Source: Fallopia convolvulus (lineage: Eukaryota > Streptophyta > Magnoliopsida > Caryophyllales > Polygonaceae). Taken from it: a stretch of 64,000 nucleotides of DNA. Shown here piece after piece: positions 57,028 to 64,000 of this stretch; position 1 is the first letter of the stretch; each line of letters begins with the position of its first letter. The translations under genes were made by a program, and so were the position numbers. The stretch spans positions 29,501,503-29,565,502 of the forward strand of contig OZ024726.1 in the NCBI GenBank assembly GCA_964016875.1, written 5' to 3'. A model generated the notes under the pieces. It was not told the DNA's origin. It made no database searches and worked only from the letters and a program-made list of their open reading frames with translations.

Positions 57028-57532
57028 CAACACAATTTATTTTTTAACCCTTAATATTTCTTAATCCAATTAGGTTGATATATTTATTCATTATTAATAT
57101 AGTACATGCAACCAAAATATTAAAACAATATTTTGTAGAAAAAATATGTAATGATAATATAAAGCATAAACTAAAAAGCAACCAGTGCGTAGCACGCTAT
57201 CCTCCTAGTTAATATATATAATTATTAAATTAAACCTCTATCCTGAACTCTCGTGGAAATTCCGCTGAGGTATAAAACGACGGAAATTTCCCATGAATGC
57301 CCACAACAGAAACTCTCCACGGGTCCCTCCAACGAGGATTTCCCACAAGGTTCCCAACAAGGTCTGGATTGGGTCAAAGGTTGGGGAAGAGACACCTATC
57401 CCCATACCTTTACCCGTACCCATACCCATCATTGCACAGGTAATTACTTTATCCCTCATCCCCATCCCCGTCCCCATTCCCATCCGCACTAAAATCTCCC
57501 ATCTCGATGCAACATGGAATCTTGAAGAGAAA
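57028..57532. other. Spacer with CCCCAT/CCCGTACCC simple repeats
   Basis: 57390-57490 has runs of CCCATACC and CCCCATCCCCG. Overlapping ORFs here follow the repeat and are not genes. It may be the subterminal part of another DNA transposon, but I found no TIR pair. Confidence 0.4.
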
Positions 57533-57709
57533 AGGATCGAGGGAGAAAGCTAGAAGAAAGTCACTCTCATTCATTCAAACAAAAGTGGTTACAAGAGTAT
57601 TTATACTTTGTTACACGTGGCTTTATAATTGACTAGAAAAGTCAAACTGAAAATTCTATAAACTTTTCTTTACACATATATTGCCACAAAAACAACTAAT
57701 ACTTCTTCA
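57533..57709 (-). repeat. 3' LTR of the minus-strand copia element (177 bp)
   Basis: Plus strand starts TGAAGAG and ends CTTCTTCA, an inverted TGAAGA/TCTTCA pair. It is short for an LTR but complete. Confidence 0.78.
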
Positions 57710-57717
57710 CACCTTCG

Positions 57718-60416
57718 TCAAGTTGGGACCAATTCGAGACCTAACTTGCCAGATAAGAAATAATGTTGCTCACTAGACACATGTTTTGTCATAATGTCAA
57801 CCAATCGTAACCTAGTGAGAATGTACGCAGTTTGCAAGAATCCCGACTGAACCTTTTCTCTATTAAAAATGAAGGGGTCAATATCTAGGTGTTTACTCCT
57901 CTCATGAGAACATGGATTCACTGTAATATGTTGGGCAACTTTATTGTCACAAAAGAGGGTGATTGGAGTAGGAACTAGGAGATGTAAATCATGGAGTAGA
58001 TAGCTAACCCCAACCAACCCCGCAATTGTAGAAGCCATGCTTCTATATTCAGCCTCAGTTGAACTTCGAAATTGTAGCCCGTTTCTCTGTCTTCCACTAA
58101 GCCCCCACCCCCACCCCCCCCCCCCCTCGCAAAAAACTTCTTTGGTAAGTTAGCATGAATCATGAGTGTTCTAGCTGTGTCTAAAAGATGTTTATGCTTC
58201 CTTTCAGCTACCCAATTTTGTTAGGGCTTGTAAGGCATAGACCTTTGATGTTGAATCCCAAAACCGGACAACACTTGTTGCCATTGAGAATTCCACAATT
58301 CTGACCCTTTATCTAATCTAATCTTTTTGGGAAAACCCTTAAATTGATTTTGCACCATATTGATAAATCCCTTGACAATCTCAATAACCTAATGATTGTG
58401 ATGTATCAAGTAGGTCCAAGTTGCTCTAGACATATCATCAACAATATTTCGTATGCAATAATTCAAAAGGTTTCAAAGCTCTATTTTCACTTTTGTATAA
58501 AGGTAAGGCATGAAACTTTTCCAAACTACAAGTGTTGCATGGAATAGTAGAATTCTGAACTTTATTACACTCATATATATGGTTCAGTCTAGAGTATGAA
58601 ACATGACCACGCCCATTATGTAAAAGATTCACATCATACTTTGCTGTCAAAGACCATTTTCCAGAATTCAAACCTCGTATGTGGCGCTCTTCCATCTACA
58701 GTTTGTAAAGCCCTCCACACTCCTTGCTAGTTGCTACTTCGGTGCTATTCAAAAGGTCATGAAAAGAGCAACTCTTATCCCTAAACTTAGCCATTAATTT
58801 TCTCTGTGCAATGAGTATGCTAACAAACAACAAATTGAAATAAAATTCTGGTATGTATAAGACATTAGTCAACATGAAACCAGGATTTAATTCAACATTC
58901 CTAATCTATTTCACATTCACCACAAATCCATTGTGGTAGCCTCACTGAAATAGGAGTAAATTCAACAGTCTTAGTACTATTTAAAAGGTCTTGAAAAGAG
59001 TAACACTTATCATTGAACTGAGCCATTAATTTGCTTTGTGCATTGAGTTTGCTAACAAACATCAAATTGAACTGAAATTCTAGTATGTATAAGACATTAG
59101 TCAACATGAAACCAGGATTTAATTCAACATTCTCAGTCTATTTCACATTCACCATAGATCCATTTGGTAGCCTCACTGGAATAAGAGTACTCAACTCTCT
59201 TATATAGTTATATCAATCATATAGTCTAAGTGTGGTGTCATCTAATCCGTAGCTCCAATATCAATGATCCACTCTTGTTTGCTTAAATTTTGTGAGAGAG
59301 TAAGAGAATTACCAACAAAATTAACAGAACTAGACATCACAACCTTGCCTTTGAGAGTATTCATCAGCTCCTTGCATAGAGCTTGCAGAAAATCTGGATT
59401 AAAACTGGCGTGCTTTTCTGAGAAAGATACTCCTTTCTGTTCCAGTGGAGTATCACTCATAACCTGTGCTACAACCCTGGTTGATTTCTTGTTCTTTTTA
59501 CCCTTCCATCAGTCTGGATAACCGACTATTTCAAAACACTCATCAAATTGTGGCCATCCTTATTACAATGTGAGTAATGCTTTTTTTTTCAAATTTCTAC
59601 GTCTTCTGATCTTTACCGCCACTAGCCATGTGCTTAGTCTCATTGTCGCCAGTATATCCACCTCTCCCTCAATTAGACAATGAAGAGAAAGCTGTATTTT
59701 CTGCCACTACAGTGTTTGCAAATTTCTTTTGCTTTTTAATTTGCAACACAAGATAATACGCCCTTGTTTAAATTCGGTAAAGGATCCAGTGATAAAATAT
59801 GACTAGTAATGGCCTCAAAATCATGGTTCAAATTCAGAAAAAACTGCATCTACCTATCCTGATTCTCTAATTCCAGAAACCGAGCAACAACTTTGCAACT
59901 ACACTTAGCTAATTGTCCACAAGAACATCTCAGAATTCCATTCATCCACTGAATTTCATCTCAACATCTTTTAAGCTCAGTGTAGTATGTAGTTACTGAT
60001 AAATTTCCTTGCATAATTCTCATTAATTCCTGTTTCAATTGAAATATCATAGGGGTTGTGCTTTGATTGTGCCTTTTTGGTATTTCCATCCACAAATCAT
60101 GCGCTGAGTTTGTGTAGATGAAGGAACTTGCCACATATGCAAACATTGAGTTAAGGAGCCAACATTCCACCATTCGATCGCAACAATCCCATCAACCAGC
60201 ATTTCCAGTATCTTTGCTCGACCTCGGCAACATACCGTTAATTAAACTTAATTTTAGCTTTGCTCCAAGTGCCATTCGCACATGCATGCTCCACGCTAGG
60301 TAATTGCTTCCATCTAAGAGTGTAGTAGTCAACGATGAACCAGGATCATCCAAATTTGACAAATTCAATGGATCTCCTTGTGCGAGACCTCCAATCGGAG
60401 CTATCTGCATCATCAT
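57718..60416 (-). pseudogene. Copia gag-pol remnants (RT deleted)
   Basis: In coding order: gag N-terminus (60416, TTTLLDGSNYLAWSMHVRMAL) and gag core (AHDLWMEIPKRH, LKQELMRIMQGNLSVTTYY); protease (WIIDIGATD near 59250); a PR-linker (LTNVLYILEFQFNLMFVSKL, which is itself partly duplicated at 58790-58910 and 58985-59150); GAG-pre-integrase (LNHIYECNK, CNTCSLEKFHALP); integrase end (NWVAERKHKHLLDTARTLM, with the catalytic Glu kept but a TAA shortly before it); then directly RNase H (ITLFCDNKVAQHI, RSKHLDIDPFI, DIMTKHV). The zinc knuckle is damaged. Confidence 0.8.
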
Positions 60417-60554
60417 TTGCTCACGCCTATCACCGATCTCATTTTTTGTTTAAGTCATCTTTCTTTAGCCTCCGATCTCGTTGCGCACTCCTTAGATTCA
60501 CTCGATATCTTTCGGATTTTACTAGGAAGAGATCGATCTCTTACTTTTCCTTAT

Positions 60555-60566
60555 GCTCTGATACCA
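60555..60566 (-). other. Primer binding site of the minus-strand copia element
   Basis: Minus strand reads TGGTATCAGAGC directly next to the LTR edge at 60567. Confidence 0.85.
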
Positions 60567-60701
60567 TGAAGAGAAAAGGATCGAGAGCGAAAGCTAGAAG
60601 AAAGTCACTCTCATTCTTTCAAACAAAAGTGGTTACAAGAGTATATATAATCTATTACATGTGGATTTATAATTGATTTGAAAATTCAAACTGAAAATTG
60701 T
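60567..60701 (-). repeat. Truncated 5' LTR of the minus-strand copia element
   Basis: About 135 bp matching 57533..57670. Similarity ends at ACTGAAAATT, after which unrelated sequence begins. Confidence 0.78.
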
Positions 60702-62735
60702 TGAAGGACCTTGTTGATGAGGCGGTTCAAGGCAATATTGACGCTCGATCCAAAGGCAAACTTCAAGGGAAAGTGGAACTCGGTGGTTGAACTTCTCATA
60801 GGATCACAAGGGCCGATCTCCCTCGTTCGGACTCGAAATTGGGTGACTAAATCCCATAGTTAGATCTACGAGTCTTCTTTAATTCCTCAAAATTTGAGGT
60901 CAAAATCTTTTTTGTTTCGAAAGTTATGGCTCTTGCATTGAAAGGCTGCGGGAACCACCAAGATGGAATTTCGGTTTGTTTTGATGGATTGGATATGGTC
61001 AAAAGATTCAAGGATATTACTCACCTCAAATCTAATGAACTAAGAGTGAAAATCCCTTGGATATGACTCACAAATGGATTAAAACTCAATCCTTGATTGA
61101 TGTGACTCACAATCAAGAAGAAAACTTAGGTTGAACGTAAAAAAAATAAAGAGACAAGTCTTTGGCATGTTTTTCTTCAAATCTTGTATAAAGAGCAAAA
61201 GTGGCGTCTAACATGTATTTAGTCTAATCCATATGAGACTCCTCACACAAGGGGAAAAAGCTTTTGAAAAGGTTACAAAAATATCCAAGGAAAAGTACAT
61301 AAAGAGCCCAAACTTAAGTTAAGCACGAAAGAGGCTCATGGTGTCGGTGGAGAGGCCACCAAGAGACTCCAAGCTCCATCTTCATATTTGGTTGGCACTC
61401 CAATGGTCATTAGGCTTGATTTGAGGTTATGTTGAAGTGTGAGAGCTCTAGCATGGGTGTTTCAATGCAAAAATGGCAAAGCGTTGGGCTTGGACATTTG
61501 CATCGTGTCGGAAGCATCAATGAGGGGTCTCGGGGCTTGGATGAGTCGGACACCTATCATGGGCATTCTTGGTGTCGTGGATCTTGATTTTAGGAGTGTA
61601 GGGACCTCCCAAAATACGGTCTGATGGAACTTGAGAAGTACCCAATGGACTTGGCTCTAAAGCTCCACTCAGTGCATCAAGGCAAGGCGCGCGCCATGGC
61701 ACTGGACTTGGGGTTGCTTGGCGCTTGCGCAAGCTCCACTTGTTCATGGTCTTTGTCATCCTCCTCCTGGTCTTTTTTATGATGTGGTAGAATCACATTA
61801 TCCTTCCTCGCTTCAAAAAATATTTGTCCTCGAATCTGAGTGCACTTCCAAGTGAAAGTATAAAATGCACACAAAACAAGAATAGAAGATGGTGAGAATT
61901 ATAAACAAGGAGAATCGTAGAAAGACCTTGTGAAAATTTCCAAGCACATGTTTTTCCTAACTTGAGCCTAAAGATATACTTAAGTGTAGAACATAAAATA
62001 CACATAATACACTTATAAACAAAAGAAGGGCAAATCACAAACCTTTTCCTAGTTTTCAAAAATTGTGAAAAATAGCAAAAATGCACACATGAAGACCTAG
62101 TTCTAGATGAAGTAACTAAATGGAAAATATGCACAAACTCACACACATGTCTCTTAAATAGGAATGCTTCCTCACAATGAAATGTATAATGGGAGCATGA
62201 AGATCTAGCATGATGATGCAAAGAAGAGAAGAAAGAAAAAGTATGGGTAAGAGATACTCCCCTAGAGCAACTTGACATGGTGTCTTCTTTCTCTTCTTTC
62301 TTGGTAGGATTCTCCTCATGTTTCCTGAAGGGAAAACTAGAGGGCACCATAGGGAAAGAATCCATCCATGGGGTAGCCAAAGGATGGATGGAGCTAGGAA
62401 AGATGGTAGGGAAAAGCTGGATTTTAGAAGGAGATGATTCCACAACTTCCTCCATTTTTTCCTTGGAATCAAGATTCTCTTCAGTTTGCATTGGAGGCTT
62501 ATGAAGTTTAACTTTTAAAGTAGAGCATTCCTCGAATTGGTGGGTTAAACCCCACACCTTTAGAGGCAAGGCTAGCCACCTCTTCTTGGATGATAGGCTT
62601 CCTTTGTTGAGGCTTTTCGTCCAACCTTTGCTTACGGAGTTCCTCTTCAAACTGAGAAATCAAAGGTGGAAGTGATTCTTGAAGGATTTATTGAGTGGAG
62701 TGTTGGATTGTTCTTATCATAGCCTCCATAGAAGG
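60702..62735 (-). mobile_element. Scrambled Ty3/gypsy-like fragments, minus strand
   Basis: Near 62735-62580 the minus strand reads MEAMIRTIQHSTQ, then QESLPPLISQFEEELRKQRL, which looks like the start of a gypsy gag-type protein. Near 61840-61790 it reads FEDKYFLKRGRIM, similar to the C-terminal end of gypsy polyproteins just before the polypurine tract. Everything between these parts of a normal element is missing. The long ORF at 62650..61793 joins unrelated pieces and is not a convincing gene. LTRs could not be defined. Confidence 0.35.
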
Positions 62736-63293
62736 TGTTGGGCCCCCCAGAATCAAGCCCAAGATCCATGTTGTTAGAGATGCCAAGCCCAAATCAACGA
62801 GCATTAAATCGACATAGGAGTAATTGCGGAAGATCATGGCCAACGGTGGAGTAATGGCGAAAATCACGGCCGTAGGGGATCTCCGGAGTAACGGCTATGC
62901 AATTGAACAACACCAGCGACATCCACGGGAAGGGGATTGGGCTCATAATCACCTACAATGGTCACGAAAGGAGGAGGAATATAAAAGCACAGAAGTGGAG
63001 GAGGAAGGACACTATCTAGTGAACAATCGTATTCATCAGCTCTTAAACAATCATTGTCCCTGAGATTACATCTCGCCAATTCATTCGTTTTCTTGTACTC
63101 ATGAGAAGGGTGATTTCAAAGCTTATTGTCATCAATTGATAAGCGGACTCCGACCTTGATTTTGCTTTTCTGTTCTTTACTTTATTACGTGTTTCATCTT
63201 GTTTGAAAGCTATAACACGTTACATCTAATTTTTTGTTAGGCTTCCCTCATTATAGCAGGTAACACGTTTACATGGTAAATCTGCCCAAAACA
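62736..63293 (+). repeat. 5' LTR of the Tat-type element (558 bp)
   Basis: Starts TGTTGGGCCCCCCAG and ends CCCAAAACA, with partly matching inverted ends (TGTTGGG/CCCAAAACA). A TATAAAAG box lies at 62980. The edge at 63293 is fixed by the primer region. Confidence 0.68.
62980..62987 (+). promoter_or_regulatory. TATA box of the Tat-type LTR
   Basis: TATAAAAG about 310 bp before the LTR end, in a GA-rich context. Confidence 0.5.
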
Positions 63294-63295
63294 AT

Positions 63296-63313
63296 TGGCG
63301 CCCGCCGTGGGGC
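63296..63313 (+). other. Primer binding site of the Tat-type element
   Basis: TGGCGCCCGCCGTGGGGC, two bases after the LTR end, is the usual non-iMet primer region of Tat/Athila-type gypsy elements. The exact tRNA cannot be told by eye. Confidence 0.65.
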
Positions 63314-63361
63314 CTTAGCCAAAGAAAATTTGTCAAGAACCAACAACTCTATCCGTGCAAG

Positions 63362-64000
63362 ATGGACGGTAGTCAAACTACTTACAACCAAGTCGATGAC
63401 GCCGAGAACAACGCGACCAATCAAGGGATCGGTGGTCAGCAGATTGGGAACGAGACGGAAGGGGGTGAGCATCACTTTGATGGGAATGGCAATCCTACCA
63501 CCTCCACATCAGTAGAACAAGGAGGAGTAGTCGACTCCGACACCATCGTTGAACTCCGCGCAACCATGCTCCCCCTATGAAGGGATTTGGAGAATCAAAA
63601 GAACATTCACGCCAAATTCACCAAGGGATACGAAAAGCAAATCGAGACTTTAACTAATGAGCGTAATTTGCTTCAATCTCAGGTACAATCAACAACAAAT
63701 CGGCAACGCGTTACTGGAGCAATGGATGGCGTCGCTCGACGATTGGACATGGACGATCCAAATCTTACAACCCTAGACGACATTAGGCTAGTAACTAGCT
63801 ATCAAGTAAATGGTAATTCTTTGAGGGTCGTTAGGGAAGATGTCGAGGTTACCCAATTACGGGAACGCCTCAAAGCCTTGGAGGACCGAATTACACAGGT
63901 CCTAGGGGCCTCACAACCGATAGTAGTGGAAAGACAGGATGGTTACACTGATTCTCCCTTCGTGTCCGCTATCACAAGGGTAGACATCTCTCGGAAATAT
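63362..64000 (+). pseudogene. gag: Gag start of the Tat-type element with one in-frame TGA
   Basis: ATG at 63362 (MDGSQTTYNQVDDAENN) opens a frame that meets TGA at 63578-63580 after 72 codons and then continues open to the window end: RDLENQKNIHAKFTKGYEKQ, a coiled-coil-like region (TQLRERLKALEDRITQVLG) and DGYTDSPFVSAITRVDI, which is the usual lead-in to the Tat gag domain. The single stop probably arose from CGA. The protein is cut by the window edge. Confidence 0.68.

Larger units (their letters stand above)
57533..60701 (-). mobile_element. Ty1/copia element, minus strand, internally deleted, 5' LTR truncated
   Basis: LTRs at 57533..57709 and 60567..60701 share TGAAGAGAAAAGGATCGAG and most of the following sequence. 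The iMet primer site (60555..60566) lies next to the right LTR. The interior has gag, protease, GAG-pre-integrase, part of integrase and the RNase H end, but the RT domain is gone; the joint is near a poly-C tract at 58103-58126. The right LTR stops matching after about 135 bp, so the 5' end of the element is lost. Confidence 0.85.
62736..64000 (+). mobile_element. Ty3/gypsy element of Tat/Ogre type, 5' end only
   Basis: 5' LTR, primer region and gag start of a plus-strand element that continues past the window. The primer region ATTGGCGCCCGCCGTGGGGC is typical for Tat-type elements. It starts inside the gypsy-like fragment on its left. Confidence 0.75.

Noticed and set aside
57238..57553. 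Overlapping ORFs rich in Pro/Ile/His or Met/Gly
   Set aside because: They simply translate the CCCATACC/CCCCAT simple repeat on both strands.
61793..62650. 285-codon minus-strand ORF as a host gene
   Set aside because: Composition changes along its length, overlapping frames are open, and its ends look like unrelated gypsy gag and pol-end pieces.

Overview
This window is nuclear DNA from a flowering plant, most likely a eudicot. It is AT-rich, has spliced GT-AG genes, and is dominated by plant-type LTR retrotransposons (Ty3/gypsy and Ty1/copia), LINEs, a MuDR-like element and several MITEs. I cannot name the species.

Only two host genes look intact, both on the minus strand. One encodes translation initiation factor eIF3 subunit a (coding span 15976..21195). 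Its 13 coding exons splice in phase to 960 codons, including a 30-nt micro-exon, and there is a 5'UTR intron. The other (32266..39049) has 11 exons splicing in phase to 354 codons and encodes a conserved plant protein whose function I do not know. Its 3.4-kb fourth intron holds a LINE-type relic. Two further host-like loci are dead: an F-box gene (11272..12846) with five in-frame nonsense codons and no frameshift, and a MULE/FAR1-type transposase-like gene (about 13860..14960).

Layout. 1..7153: minus-strand Ty3/gypsy element with decayed gag, an extra ORF upstream of gag, a PBS and a 3.6-kb LTR. 7154..10936: LINE 3' end split by a complete 2.67-kb non-autonomous LTR element (7567..10240). 11.2-15.0 kb: F-box and MULE-like pseudogenes. 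15.9-21.5 kb: eIF3a. 21.7-22.2 kb: fold-back element. 22.7-30.5 kb: two 1-kb direct repeats flanking a 5.7-kb MuDR-like element with about 128-bp TIRs. 30.5-31.9 kb: dispersed repeat and a Stowaway-like MITE. 32.3-39.1 kb: the unknown-function gene. 40.1-46.4 kb: decayed plus-strand copia element. 47.8-50.2 kb: gypsy 3' end and 3' LTR. 51.6-52.6 kb: Harbinger-like element. 52.6-57.5 kb: mixed repeats, including a hAT-type MITE with a perfect 8-bp target duplication. 57.5-60.7 kb: internally deleted minus-strand copia element. 60.7-62.7 kb: gypsy fragments. 62.7-64 kb: 5' LTR, PBS and gag start of a plus-strand Tat-type element running off the window.

The most interesting unit is the MuDR-like element. 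Its plus-strand transposase gene is dead (frameshifts, nonsense codons, a catalytic Asp replaced by Tyr). A second, convergent gene beside the opposite TIR is still open and splices cleanly to a 129-aa GRF-zinc-finger plus transmembrane protein. The layout copies the two-gene plan of MuDR with a different second protein, and the element sits exactly between two 1-kb direct repeats.
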